The translations under genes and the position numbers were made by a program. Shown here piece by piece: positions 1 through 9,496 of a stretch of 64,000 nucleotides of DNA (positions are counted from its first letter, which is position 1; each line of letters starts with the position of its first letter). The stretch covers positions 62,001-126,000 of the forward strand of contig RSEH01000064.1 of assembly GCA_006503475.1 (NCBI GenBank). The letters are read 5' to 3'. Source of the DNA: Stentor roeselii. Its lineage: Eukaryota > Ciliophora > Heterotrichea > Heterotrichida > Stentoridae. The notes beneath the pieces are model-generated. The model did not search any database. It was not told where the DNA came from and saw only the letters and a list, made by a program, of their open reading frames with translations.

Positions 1-1847
1 GGCGCTCTTTGAGCTTCTCTTGCAACTGGGTCTCGAACCAAGTTGCTATAAGGCCGAGAAGCGACATTTTGATAAGAAGGCGAATAAGGCACTGAAGGCG
101 CAGGTTTTTCCCGAGAGGCAGGCGGGTTGTACAAGTTTCCAACATTATAAGCATTGTAAACATTTGCAACGTTGCCTCCGGGAGGGTTGTAGCTTGGTTT
201 GTCTCTAGAAGGCAGGTCTCTAGAAGGTACTCGGTACTCTTGTTGATAAGAAGGCTTATCTCGCGACGGAGGCGCGTCTCGCCGGTCCATATAAGAAGGA
301 CCTGCACGGGAAGGTCCATAGTTTGGAGTGACTTTCGGCGACTCTTTCACAAGACCAGGAGAAGGGTAAGCACTTGGCCTGTCTCGTGAAGGCGGCTTGT
401 TTAAATAACTTGAAGGGTTCTCAGCAGGGCGATTCTGGTAAAGCCCTGAGACTTCTGCTCTTCCAGGGTAAGGATTTTCAGGCTTCGCATATCCAGCCTT
501 GCCTGGACTGTTGAGGTAATTTTGGTTTTCTCTTGAGGCAGGTTTGTATAAATTTTCATTGCTGGGCACCTTGGCAACTGGCTTCGGGTCGACGTAGGCT
601 GGAGTGTACTTCTCGGGACGGTAGGGCGCCACGTATGGACTGTATTCTTTTGCTTCTGGGATACGGTAAAGTTCTCCGATTGGAGCGGCGATGTTACCTG
701 GAGGTTTACGTGATGATGGGTCGTAATCGTTTTTCACTCCGTATCGGTCTCTTACTTGAGGCTTGTAGTCGTCTAGGTGACTTGGTGGATCATATTTTGA
801 AACTTCGGGAATCCTTGGAGCGGGACGGGTACCGTCCACTTGACCTTTTGGCTCTCTTCCTCCTCTTGCAGAAGCGACACGAGCTGCTGGCTGAGGTTCT
901 TCACCCTTAGGCCTAGAAGAATGAGCACTCATTCCTCTATTTCTCGAGTCATAATTCGGTGCAGGTAATTTTTGCTTTAAATTTTTCCCCGGTTCAAATT
1001 TAATAGTTCCAAGTAGATCAGCAGCCTGAGGGTTAGGAAGTAGCTGAATATTGATATGTCTCTGAACAGGCGGCATTTCCAAAATCTTATCACAAGTAGG
1101 CCTCAAAGTGGGATTAACTTGAAGGAGTGTTCTAATCACATTCCCCAAGTCGCTCGAGTATTGACTTGGAATATTCGGGTAAACTCCACGTATGATCTTT
1201 TTATAAAGTCCCTGCATGTCAGAAGCAGTAAAAGGCGGGACAAGAGCGGCCATTTCATAGATAACACAACCAAGCGACCAGATATCAGAACTCGAGTTAT
1301 AAGGCTGGTCCTTCCACACCTCCGGACTTGCATAATACGGAGTCCCGGTCTGGGTGTAAGCCAGTCCTCTTTTATTCACTTTGCTTACATTAAGATCACC
1401 AAGTTTCATAATACCTTCTTTGATGAAGATATTCGCGCATTTCAGGTCTCGATGTAGAATTTTAGTATCATGTAAAACTTTTAAACCTTGAGCCACATGC
1501 ACTAAACAGGTCCAGACCTCATTTTCAGGGAAAAAAGTACGAGCGGCTTTATGGTTACTGATTTTTTTTAGTAAATCACCGGACTCCGCTAGTTCCATCA
1601 CTATGCACAGGGTGTTAGTAGACTCCTCTATAAAGGCTTCTTTGTAGGCGATGATGTTTGGATGGTTCACTGATGCTAAAATTCTTACCTCGTTCAAAGC
1701 GTTTTCTTTTTCTTTTTGCTTTAAGGCTCCAAGTTTCACCTTTTTCAATGCGTAATGCTGCCCGTCTGATTTACGCATTACTTTAAAAACACTTGAAAAG
1801 GCGCCGTCACCGAGCTTTGAGAGGATTTCGAAATCAGAGATCGACAT
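1..1847 (-). CDS. NEK (NIMA-related) protein kinase, 3' end cut by window edge
   Basis: The frame is open from an ATG at 1847 to the window edge (615 codons, C-terminus missing). Residues 1 to about 265 form a Ser/Thr kinase domain with a glycine loop (GDGAFSSVF), ALKKVK lysine, HRDLKCANIF catalytic loop and a TGTPYYASPE activation segment, which is NEK-like. The Mg-binding motif reads DLN (GDLNVSKV) instead of DFG, a variant I recall from algal and ciliate NEKs linked to flagella and cilia length. The remaining ~350 residues are Pro/Ser/Tyr/Arg-rich with repeated SRDKPSY- and SREKP-like units, probably disordered. NEKs act at basal bodies, cilia and in mitosis; the particular role here is not evident. 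Confidence 0.88.
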   Translation of the reverse strand, partial: MSISDFEILSKLGDGAFSSVFKVMRKSDGQHYALKKVKLGALKQKEKENALNEVRILASVNHPNIIAYKEAFIEESTNTLCIVMELAESGDLLKKISNHKAARTFFPENEVWTCLVHVAQGLKVLHDTKILHRDLKCANIFIKEGIMKLGDLNVSKVNKRGLAYTQTGTPYYASPEVWKDQPYNSSSDIWSLGCVIYEMAALVPPFTASDMQGLYKKIIRGVYPNIPSQYSSDLGNVIRTLLQVNPTLRPTCDKILEMPPVQRHINIQLLPNPQAADLLGTIKFEPGKNLKQKLPAPNYDSRNRGMSAHSSRPKGEEPQPAARVASARGGREPKGQVDGTRPAPRIPEVSKYDPPSHLDDYKPQVRDRYGVKNDYDPSSRKPPGNIAAPIGELYRIPEAKEYSPYVAPYRPEKYTPAYVDPKPVAKVPSNENLYKPASRENQNYLNSPGKAGYAKPENPYPGRAEVSGLYQNRPAENPSSYLNKPPSRDRPSAYPSPGLVKESPKVTPNYGPSRAGPSYMDRRDAPPSRDKPSYQQEYRVPSRDLPSRDKPSYNPPGGNVANVYNAYNVGNLYNPPASREKPAPSVPYSPSYQNVASRPYSNLVRDPVAREAQRA

Positions 1848-2009
1848 TATTAAGAGAACTTTAAAAGTAATGAATTTAAATTGTGGAGAGTTGAGATGAT
1901 GAGAAAAGGGCTTATTTGTTTGAGATGGTGGGAATGGGTGGATTTGTGGAAAGTGGTAGAGAAGATTGATGATTGGGTCTTTTGGAGAGATTTTGGATGA
2001 ATGGAATAA

Positions 2010-3449
2010 ATGGGGAATTGTTGTGTCGGTCAAGCGCCTGTGATCAGTGACACTATTGAATATCAGGAGCAGGTCACTATTCATATCAAGGAAAAAGATA
2101 ATAAGGGCAAAACTATCAGAACTGATGATGTTGCTTTTAAAGTTTCTTCTCCGGCCTCTCAGCAAAATGAGGTTTATTCTCTCAATAAACTCAATTTCGC
2201 TCTTTCGGCTTGTGTTCTGCCTGGACTTGACCCCAGAGATCTCATTAATAAGGACTGTCAAGACGGATGTGTCAGTATTTTTCATGAGTCAACACTTTTA
2301 CTAGCTTTATTTGATGGACATGGGAAAGAAGGGCAGCGCGTAGCTCAATTCTGCATAACATTCATGCGAGACTTTTTCATATCCCAGCATTCAATATTCC
2401 TGACCGACCCAGAAGAAGCAATGCGAAAAGTGATCGAAGACTGCGACGAAGCCCTTCGACAAAAGTCAAGTAAAATAGACTCATCATTATCAGGTACAAC
2501 AGCAGTAGTAGTATTCATAACAGAAGAAGGTATTCACGTAGCAAGTGTAGGCGATTCACGTGCAGTTCTAGCAACGATTCCAAGTGACAACCAATCAATT
2601 CTATCCCCAGAGCATTCAACAAATCCCTACGCACGAAAACTAGACCCATCACGAGCCTTATCAGCCGTATCAATGACAGTAGACCAGAAGCCCAACCACC
2701 AGGCAGAACTTGAAAGAATTGAAAAGTCAGGAGGAAAGGTCCAACAACTGACAGACGACTTCGGAAACAAAGTCGGTCCTTTCCGAGTATGGCAAAAAAA
2801 CGGGATTTTACCTGGACTTGCCATGAGTCGTAGTATTGGCGACGGTGTCGCCAAGGAAATCGGGGTGACTTCTGAGCCGATTTATCACTTTTTCCCTCAT
2901 TTTCACTACCGCGACCAGTTCCTTGTAATGGCCTCTGACGGGGTGTGGGACGTGATGGAGAACCAGGAAGTTGTGAATTTTGTTGAAAGGTTCAGGAAAA
3001 AGTGTTTAAAGAAAAGTGGACCTCGCGCTTATCCTCATCGAGTAAGAGAAAATTAGGTGCAAAATTCTACTATTTCGCACTTTTTAGCGGAAGAAGCAAG
3101 GTATCGATGGTTCGGAATCTGTGAAGATGAAGATGTTATGATTGATGATATTTCTGTTATTGTCGTGGAACTTGGATGTCTTGAACCTGAACCAGGGGAT
3201 CTTCCACCAGTGACTGTTAATCGACGTACTCAAGAGTTTAGAAGTGTTGCAATATCTAAACAGGATAATCCTGTTAAGCCTGGTGTTATGAGAGGAGACG
3301 CTTTGAGAGGGTCTTTTATTCCTGGAAAAGACCCTGATGCGAAAAAGGCCAGATTCGACCCGAAACGAGGAAGTTATGCGAATAAAGATGAAAAAGCAGA
3401 AGAAGAAGATGAAAATGTGGACCTGGACGGCATCCCGTTCACTAAATAA
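2010..3449 (+). CDS. PP2C-family protein phosphatase, N-myristoylatable, one 15-nt intron
   Basis: Two exons (2010-3041 and 3057-3449) joined across a 15-nt intron give 474 aa. The start MGNCCVGQ is a strong myristoylation/palmitoylation signal, suggesting membrane anchoring. PP2C motifs in order: ALFDGHGKEG, SGTTAVVVF, VASVGDSRAVL, LAMSRSIGD, VMASDGVWDVM and DDISVIVVEL near residue 390. The metal-binding aspartates (DGH, DGVWD, DD) are present, so it should be an active Mn/Mg-dependent Ser/Thr phosphatase. Without the intron the C-terminal DDIS motif would be lost, which supports the splice. The tail is rich in Lys, Glu and Asp. The stop lies 6 bp from that of the convergent histidine-kinase-like gene. 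A second PP2C sits at 43.2 kb. Confidence 0.93.
3042..3056 (+). other. 15-nt intron (PP2C gene)
   Basis: The sequence is gtaagagaaaattag. Removing it joins the two PP2C exons in phase 0 and bypasses an in-frame TAG. Confidence 0.9.
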
Positions 3450-3455
3450 CCTATT

Positions 3456-5300
3456 TTAATACTTTTGCTGTCGTTCAAGAAGCTTGTTGTTCATCACAAA
3501 ACGCTTTTGAATAAAAAATCGATTGTCTGATGATGAAGTGTTTTCATCTAAATTCTCGAAAGAGTCTTCTGGGATTATAAAGTTGAACTCAGATGAACCA
3601 GAAGGATAAGCATCAGAAAACTTGTGCATAAAAGGAAGACTTTCACTTTCAGAGTGTTTCTCTTTTTTTCCCCATCGGAAACTGAAGCCATCAGAAACCC
3701 GATTGTAAAGTTTCACTTTTCGAAGCGGATTTTCCGTGTCTTTCGTACTTTCATAGTGCAAGCTACTTGAAACTTACACATAAGAAATGATAACTCGATG
3801 AATTGAGTCTTGCACTAGAATTTCTCCAACATATCCATTTATAATTGTAAGCAAAACATCGAAAATCGATATACCAAGTCCATATTTTTCACAAATTTCT
3901 ATCATTTCTTCTAAAACCTTCGGCTTTTTGGAATGTTTTCGAATACGAAAAATATTTTCTAGTTCTTCAGAGGTTAATGTTTTTGAGTAGTAAATGAATT
4001 TATACTCGATTGATGCTCCATGAATAAATTTCAGTAAAGAGACGTTTATTGAGATCTCACTGCCCATGTCGCCTGTCAAAATCGCGAATTCAAGAAGGGA
4101 CTTTAAGAGTTGGTTGTGTTTGATGTGGTCTCCGAAGACTTGCTTAGGTAAGACCTGTTCACATATCAGGGCCATTTTCATTCTTTTCGCCTTTGCGCCT
4201 CTCCAACATATGTGAACTGTATTGACGACCTCGTCTTTAACAGCGAAGAACTCGTTGATGACTTCGCTTTCGCCGATGTAGTTGTTCATTAAAACTAGTA
4301 AGTCGCGTTGGTCTAGCAGGTAGTGGCTGAGACTTCGAATGTGATGGTTTTTTAAAGGCTTTTGTCCGAGGTAAAGCTCGATGAACTCGCTTTCGATTAT
4401 TAAAGAACTTTCTTCAATCATTCTTTGATTTGTTGCCAGGAATCTTCTTCTCATTATTGTGTTGCAGATGTCGATCACTGTCATTTGAACACGGACTGAA
4501 CCTGCGTTCTCGACTTTTTTTAATGATATCACAACGGCGGAGAATATTGGAGGAATCGATTCTAGCTCGTGGCTGAATAAAAACTCTTCGTCGGTTTGGT
4601 CACCTTTTATTGCTTTTTGGAATAGGTCTTTTATACGAGTTTGGCAACACTCTGGAAAGATTTCAAATATTTGAAGTTTTTCTGTGTTTGTTATGCCTCG
4701 AGTTCTGAGAAATGATAGACCTTTTGTGTTTGTTGAGAGAATTGACCCTACAACATCAAAAACAATAACAGCACATTGAATTTCATTTAAAATAGTTTTT
4801 TCCTGAATCATTTTTCGCTTATTGGTCTCAATCTCCTTCCACAGCCCTCTAAATGATCCTTGCAAATTCACAGTAAAATAAACCAAAACCATAGACGAAA
4901 GTAGCAAATCAAAGCTAACAGGATAATCAAAACTCGCCCAAAAGACCATCTTTGCCACAAGAAACACGACATAAGTCCCAGGACTTCTAAGTGTATACAA
5001 ATGAATAATCCAGTCAGCCAGCATCGACAAGGCCAAAGATCCAGGATTAAATGTGGTAACCACAAACGTCACAACCCTAACAACCAAAAAAGATCTAAAA
5101 CACACTAAACTCAAAAAACAAATCAAATTAAAACTTGAAAACTGCTCAAGAGTTAAAAACACCGGCACAAAAACAAGTAAAAACTTAAAAGAACCTGAAA
5201 AATAGTTATTCGTTTGTTGAAGGTACTTTTTTTCTACTCCTTGGTTTTTAAAGTGGAAAAGAAAGTCGAGATTGTAAATCTCGTTTGTTGAGTCTCCCAT
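3456..5300 (-). CDS. Membrane protein with degenerate sensor-histidine-kinase-like region, one 15-nt intron
   Basis: Exons 5300-3778 and 3762-3456 join across a 15-nt intron to give 609 aa. Residues about 35-165 hold several hydrophobic membrane segments. A PAS-like stretch follows (about 170-290). Then comes a region resembling a HisKA/HATPase core: a helix with HHIRSLSHYLLDQRD, VFGDHIKHNQLLKSLLEFAI (N-box-like) and EKYGLGISIFDVL (G2-box-like). The usual H-E-x-x-T/N phospho-acceptor motif and the Asn of a normal N-box are not evident, so it may be a non-catalytic relative. No receiver domain is seen; the C-terminus is polar and short. Assignment rests on motif spacing and is moderate. Confidence 0.6.
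3763..3777 (-). other. 15-nt intron (histidine-kinase-like gene)
   Basis: On the minus strand it reads gtaagtttcaagtag. It spans an in-frame TAA and joins the two ORF pieces within one codon. Confidence 0.85.
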
Positions 5301-5313
5301 TTCTAGTAATTAT

Positions 5314-6204
5314 TTAATCATCTGTATGAACCACGTGGATCCAACCTTCTCTGCTCTGGTCTTCTGCCCAGAGTTCAAGTTTAGTACCGGCTTCGGGAAG
5401 CAAGGTTTCTATCATGTGATAAACATAGCCTTTCGGCTTCTCAAAGTCGAAAACTACATCACAGGTTCTTTGGTGTCTTAGTTCTAGCTTACCACTTGAC
5501 ATCTTACGGAACATTAGAAGGGTCAGGTGAGAAGATGCGAAGGGAAAGCTTGGCTTTTTTTCGAGTAAATCTGTGGAAAAGTCGGATAGGGTTTCAAGAC
5601 CTCCCACGTTTTGAGTGGCAGTTTTATCAACTTTCACCCAAACCAAGTTCTCCACATAATTAAATTTAAACTTTTCCATGACTTCAACCCATTCCTTTAT
5701 TTCCTTTTTATAGCTCCAAAGAAATATCAATCCTTTAGGAATAAGATTTTTCAAGAACTTCAATTTAAGTTTCAAGCCTTTAGCCAAGTCTTCAGGGGGG
5801 TTAATAAGAACAGCTTCAAAAGTATTCGAAAATTTTCCTAAAAAAACATTAGAATGAACGACTTGTCCTTCACCCAAAGCCTGTTGAACAGTTTTATAAG
5901 ACTGAGTGACAGGGTCAATATAAACAGAGTGCCTTCCTTCATTGACATCATCAGAAGATGAAGACGAGCAGTCTTCATCAATATCATACCTCGGGCGAAA
6001 GATGTCAACAACAGTGCCTAAAGATGTGTTCGTGATAAGTTCCCGGCAGTCTTCTGAAGTCAAAGCCTCCCTGCCGACCTTTTGCTGGTACTCTTCAAGT
6101 TGTTTGAATTTATTCATGATGCAGTCCATTGATTCGTTGTCGTCAACATAGCCGAGCAGGTACTCAGCGTCTGGAACCTTCTTCCGAGTTGACCTTCGAG
6201 CCAT
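5314..6204 (-). CDS. MT-A70-family methyltransferase paralog lacking DPPW (MTA9/METTL14-like)
   Basis: 296 aa. Residues about 130-295 follow the MT-A70 fold order: AVLINPPED where the catalytic DPPW would be, a helix with KNLIPKGLIFLWSYK, the strand NYVENLVWVKVDKT, SSHLTLLMFRK, RHQRTCDVVFDF and the terminal block IETLLPEAGTKLELWAED followed by GWIHV. In known complexes (METTL3/METTL14; ciliate MTA1/MTA9 for DNA N6-adenine methylation) one subunit has lost DPPW and serves as scaffold. NPPE in place of DPPW suggests this is such a partner. The N-terminus is basic (ARRSTRKK), then an acidic serine-rich stretch. It could serve RNA or DNA m6A; sequence alone does not decide. It is divergent from the next gene with 14 bp between start codons. 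Confidence 0.75.
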   Translation of the reverse strand: MARRSTRKKVPDAEYLLGYVDDNESMDCIMNKFKQLEEYQQKVGREALTSEDCRELITNTSLGTVVDIFRPRYDIDEDCSSSSSDDVNEGRHSVYIDPVTQSYKTVQQALGEGQVVHSNVFLGKFSNTFEAVLINPPEDLAKGLKLKLKFLKNLIPKGLIFLWSYKKEIKEWVEVMEKFKFNYVENLVWVKVDKTATQNVGGLETLSDFSTDLLEKKPSFPFASSHLTLLMFRKMSSGKLELRHQRTCDVVFDFEKPKGYVYHMIETLLPEAGTKLELWAEDQSREGWIHVVHTDD

Positions 6205-6218
6205 TTTTCTATATAAAC
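6205..6218. promoter_or_regulatory. 14-bp divergent start-to-start spacer
   Basis: Only 14 bp (tttctatataaaca) separate the ATG of the MT-A70-like gene from the ATG of the Cys-rich gene. Any shared promoter must sit here or inside one of the coding regions. It includes a TATAAA string. Confidence 0.6.
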
Positions 6219-7307
6219 ATGGAAAAATTGTATCGGGAGACTGTCTGCGTTGTCTGTAAAACTGCCAGTCTTTGTTTGGACCTGCCCTGTAAGCATTACC
6301 CTTGTAAGAAGTGTTATACTGATTATTATCGACCGAGAGTTGCTGCTATTTATGGTCTTATCTGTCAAAATGTAGAACAATATAATGGAAAAAGCACTTG
6401 TCTTTGCTGTACTTTTAATTGTGATGCTTCTCAACTTACTGTTGATCCTAATACACTTATTGAATTGTTTAGAGCGTTTGGAGATGATGATTCTGTTAAT
6501 TATGTCGCTTGTTTGAAATTGTTTTTCAGTGGAATTACTACATTTTTTTACTTTTGTCATCATTGTCAGATGCTTCATACGGATACGGTGTCCGTTGACC
6601 TCTGTCCTATTATTAAAGAGAGGTATGTCCCTGAGTTTGATAAAAGGACTAAGAAATTATTAGAGGAGTATAAAAATCCTGTACATAGCTTTGAATTCGT
6701 TGATCTTGGAGAAAGTTCAAATATTCAAGAAGACCCCAAATTTGACTTCTTAATAATGCTTGACAATGCCAAACAGCCCAAGACTGTTGGGAACATGGCG
6801 ACCAGGCTTTTTAAATTAAGCAGAAATAATGCTCAAAATTGCTCTTATTTCGCTCTTGCTTCAATTAAGTTCTTGGATCAGAATGATTGTCTTGTCAATG
6901 TCAAGCAAGGAGAAAAACCTTTGATTAAAGCTATTTATTCGATAACCAACACTAATGACGCGAGACTTGGAATAAAGAATATTATTGAGGATCTGATGAA
7001 AACAAATAATATGAGATTTAGATATGAATTTATTAAGAATTGTGGAAGTAGACTGCAAAATGACAGGGTCGTTAATGAAACTGGAGTCAATGTTTTGTTG
7101 CTGATTGGGGAAAATAAAGATGTTATTTATGAGAAAGTTGGGAGTTACTTGAAGATTTATAAACTTTGTCAGAAATATTTGAACCCCAATAGGGAGTTTA
7201 CAGTTGGGAAAGCTGTTGTTGTTGAGGCTGATAATGAAGAGTTTATTGTTATAGAACAGCTTGATATGCTTGCTTTTTCACAGATTTTTAGAGTGACTGC
7301 AGTCTAA
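6219..7307 (+). CDS. Unknown protein with N-terminal Cys-rich RING-like region
   Basis: The ATG at 6219 (MEKLYRETVCVVC) gives 362 aa. The frame is open further upstream but that part lies antisense over the MT-A70-like gene. Residues about 9-75 carry clustered cysteines and a histidine (CVVC, CKHYPCKKC, CLCC, FNC) spaced like a RING or other cross-braced zinc finger, and a CHHC pair follows near residue 115. The rest, about residues 130-362, has no motif I recognise and no membrane segment. If the N-terminus is a RING, an E3 ligase role would follow, but this is weak. Followed by 172 bp of AT-rich spacer. Confidence 0.7.
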   Translation: MEKLYRETVCVVCKTASLCLDLPCKHYPCKKCYTDYYRPRVAAIYGLICQNVEQYNGKSTCLCCTFNCDASQLTVDPNTLIELFRAFGDDDSVNYVACLKLFFSGITTFFYFCHHCQMLHTDTVSVDLCPIIKERYVPEFDKRTKKLLEEYKNPVHSFEFVDLGESSNIQEDPKFDFLIMLDNAKQPKTVGNMATRLFKLSRNNAQNCSYFALASIKFLDQNDCLVNVKQGEKPLIKAIYSITNTNDARLGIKNIIEDLMKTNNMRFRYEFIKNCGSRLQNDRVVNETGVNVLLLIGENKDVIYEKVGSYLKIYKLCQKYLNPNREFTVGKAVVVEADNEEFIVIEQLDMLAFSQIFRVTAV

Positions 7308-7479
7308 ATAAATTTAGTTTATAGTTAAAATATTATTGAATGAATCAAACTTTGAAACAAAAATTTCAGAGATTAAATCTTACTTACTTAAGTTATACTT
7401 AACCATAAATGATTAAATTAAACACTAAATAAAACCCAAAAAGTTAATCCAATAAATAAATTTAATAATTTTGCCAATC

Positions 7480-8256
7480 ATGGAACAAGAATCAAACGCA
7501 TTAAGAGAAGCTTCATCATCTGAGCCATCCTCACCTCGAGAATCCGAAAAGACCTGCCGAATCTGTTACGAAGTGGAATCTCTCGAAAATCCAGTAATAA
7601 CCCCCTGCGAATGCAGTGGTTCAATGAAATACATCCACGAGGACTGTTTGAAGACCTGGATTCTCTCACAATCAAAAGAGCCAAAGCTTTTTTGCTGTGA
7701 TATATGCAAATATGCAATTAAGATGGAAATAAAACTTGAAAAAATTTTTTCACGAAGCAATGTCAAAAAAGAACTGTTTAAAATGGTTTTACTGCCTTTT
7801 ATCATCTGTATAGTCACCACAATCCTCGCTTTTATTTGTTTTACATTATTTTCTCAATCAAATAGTTCAGTCTCAACCCCTGGAAAAATTTATTTATCTG
7901 CAGTGGTCGTTGTATGCGTTTTCATCATCGCGGTTCTCAGCACAGTTTTCATCAGGTCAATAAAAACAGGTTGTTTTGAGCTTCAAATCATTCACTGGAA
8001 AATCCTGTCCAATGTGAAACAAGCAGAACAGGACAGCATAACTCACTTGACTGAGCACTTCGATAAAAAACCTGAAAAAATCACTTCAAAAATAGAAAAA
8101 TATGTGATTAACTTAGACGATACCCAGTTCATGGTAAAAAATCTCGAAGCGCGAAGCGCTGAGTCAGAAGAAGAAGAAAACCGTGACCACAACAGTATTT
8201 TTTTAAATGAACTTCCAGGAACTCCAAGACTTCCAAATGAAGTTGAAAATCCTTAA
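7480..8256 (+). CDS. RING-CH (MARCH-type) membrane E3 ubiquitin ligase
   Basis: 258 aa from the ATG at 7480 (MEQESNAL); no ATG lies further upstream in frame. Residues about 25-80 are a RINGv finger: CRIC, PCECSGSMKYIHEDCLKTW and CCDIC give the C4HC3 order. Two hydrophobic segments follow (about 105-128 and 140-163), the usual MARCH topology. After the second segment comes IIHWKIL, matched by MHEWHIL in the second RING-CH protein at 19.4 kb. Expected role: ubiquitylation of membrane proteins in endosomes, ER or plasma membrane. The next gene starts only 7 bp after the stop. Confidence 0.88.
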   Translation: MEQESNALREASSSEPSSPRESEKTCRICYEVESLENPVITPCECSGSMKYIHEDCLKTWILSQSKEPKLFCCDICKYAIKMEIKLEKIFSRSNVKKELFKMVLLPFIICIVTTILAFICFTLFSQSNSSVSTPGKIYLSAVVVVCVFIIAVLSTVFIRSIKTGCFELQIIHWKILSNVKQAEQDSITHLTEHFDKKPEKITSKIEKYVINLDDTQFMVKNLEARSAESEEEENRDHNSIFLNELPGTPRLPNEVENP

Positions 8257-8263
8257 GTAATAA

Positions 8264-8829
8264 ATGGCAAGATCTTCAGAAAGGGTGAAAAAGTTAAGCT
8301 ATTCAATGAAAACAGTAGATAACTACACAAGAGCCTTGGTGCATTCTCAGAGACTAGAAGCCTTAGAACAAGATAACTTCATGTCCAAGAACCGTCTGTA
8401 AGCTTCGATCAGAGAGAAGACCTAACAGCAGACGACGAAGCTTTTAAAGTAGAAGACGAGCTTCTTCCAAAATCCAAAAAGAAGTCTATAAAAGTAGTAA
8501 AAGGGACAGAAATCGACGAGTTTTCCGACACTATAAAAAGAAAAAGAAAACACAAATCACTCAACTTAACCAAACGTAAAAAGCGAGCAAGATTCACCCT
8601 TGAAGAACTTTTTCACCTCGACGTAAATTCCAATCAGGACCTAAACGACGCTTTCCCAAACTTCAAGTCGATGACAGCGAAGCCTTCAAAGTACCCTCGT
8701 CGATTTTTCTGTTCAGTCTGCGGATTCGAGTTTAAATACACCTGCATCCGATGTGGAGAGAAGTACTGCAGCAAGAAATGTGGATTGGCCCATAAAGAGA
8801 CAAGATGTTTGAAATTCGAGCTGTTTTAA
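8264..8829 (+). CDS. ZNHIT1: ZNHIT1/Vps71-like zinc-finger HIT protein (SWR1/SRCAP subunit), spliced
   Basis: Exon 1 (8264-8397) encodes a basic start with QRLEALEQDNF, matching the conserved N-terminal helix of ZNHIT1. Exon 2 continues EDLTADDEAF and ends with a zf-HIT finger, FFCSVCGFEFKYTCIRCGEK then CSKKCGLAHKETRCLKF. Total 182 aa if 17 nt are removed. ZNHIT1/Vps71 belongs to the SWR1/SRCAP remodeller that deposits H2A.Z. The intron is odd: a standard-looking 15-nt intron (8398-8412) would lead straight to a stop, whereas using the next AG (8414) restores the frame. The gene was pieced together by eye; exon identities are secure, the exact acceptor is not. Confidence 0.82.
8398..8414 (+). 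other. Intron of 17 nt (15-nt form shifts the frame)
   Basis: It starts gtaagcttcgatcag (15 nt) and continues ag. Only the 17-nt version keeps ZNHIT1 in frame. It also has G rather than A at position 10, unlike the other introns in the window. Confidence 0.55.
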
Positions 8830-8843
8830 TCATTAGTAGTTAA

Positions 8844-9485
8844 TTACTGAGCATTGCAGCAGTTTGCCTTGTTCTTCTTGTCCCCTCCCAACTTGACCGA
8901 CTTCCCTGTTTCGACCTTCGGAGTCTCTGAGACCGAATCAAACATCGGGTCATTCGCTCTCGCGATGCCCACTAAAAGTTCTTCAAAAACTTTTTCCACA
9001 TTCGTCGCTGCCAGGGCGCTGGTCTCGAAATAAGGAAGCTTCTGCTGAGCAGCGTATTTTACTGCATCGTCTTGAGGAACTTCTCGCATGTATGCAAGGT
9101 CGGCCTTGTTACCTACGAGAATGATGCAGACTTCTGGCTTGGTAAAAGCGCGGATTTCATTCAACCAGCGGTCTAAGTTGTCGAATGTCTGCTTTTTTGA
9201 GATGTCGAAGACTAGAAGGGCACCCATTGCACCTTTGTAGTAGGAGGATGTGATTGCTCGAAATCTTTCTTGACCGGCTGTGTCCCAGATTTGAGCTTTT
9301 ATCACTTTGGAGTTGGATGTGATGCACTTTGTTGCGAATTCTACACCGATTGTGGCTTTGCTTTCCAGGTTGAACTCGTTTTTGGTGAATCTGGATAACA
9401 TGTTGCTTTTACCCACGCCGCTTTCTCCGATAAGGACGATTTTAAATAAATAGTCGTATTGTTCTTCGTCGATTATCCCCGCCAT
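8844..9485 (-). CDS. RAB11: Rab11-family small GTPase
   Basis: 213 aa. The N-terminus [21 protein letters not shown] and the switch regions [18 protein letters not shown] and [20 protein letters not shown] are closely Rab11-like. NKAD and ETSAL complete the nucleotide pocket. The C-terminus ends NCCNAQ, a di-cysteine geranylgeranylation site. Rab11 controls recycling endosomes and, in ciliates, contractile vacuole and cleavage-furrow traffic. All GTPase residues (GK-S, DTAGQ) are intact. It is in a minus-strand run with SPCS2, a SIAH-like gene and the ankyrin exonuclease, with gaps of 11-28 bp, but no functional link is apparent. Confidence 0.95.
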   Translation of the reverse strand: MAGIIDEEQYDYLFKIVLIGESGVGKSNMLSRFTKNEFNLESKATIGVEFATKCITSNSKVIKAQIWDTAGQERFRAITSSYYKGAMGALLVFDISKKQTFDNLDRWLNEIRAFTKPEVCIILVGNKADLAYMREVPQDDAVKYAAQQKLPYFETSALAATNVEKVFEELLVGIARANDPMFDSVSETPKVETGKSVKLGGDKKNKANCCNAQ

Positions 9486-9496
9486 TTAATTATTAA

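Noticed and set aside
1056-1457. Plus-strand frame across the NEK gene
   Set aside because: It is the antisense shadow of the kinase domain.
6129-6218. 5' extension of the Cys-rich gene's frame
   Set aside because: It runs antisense over the start of the MT-A70-like gene; the ATG at 6219 directly precedes the conserved-looking Cys cluster.
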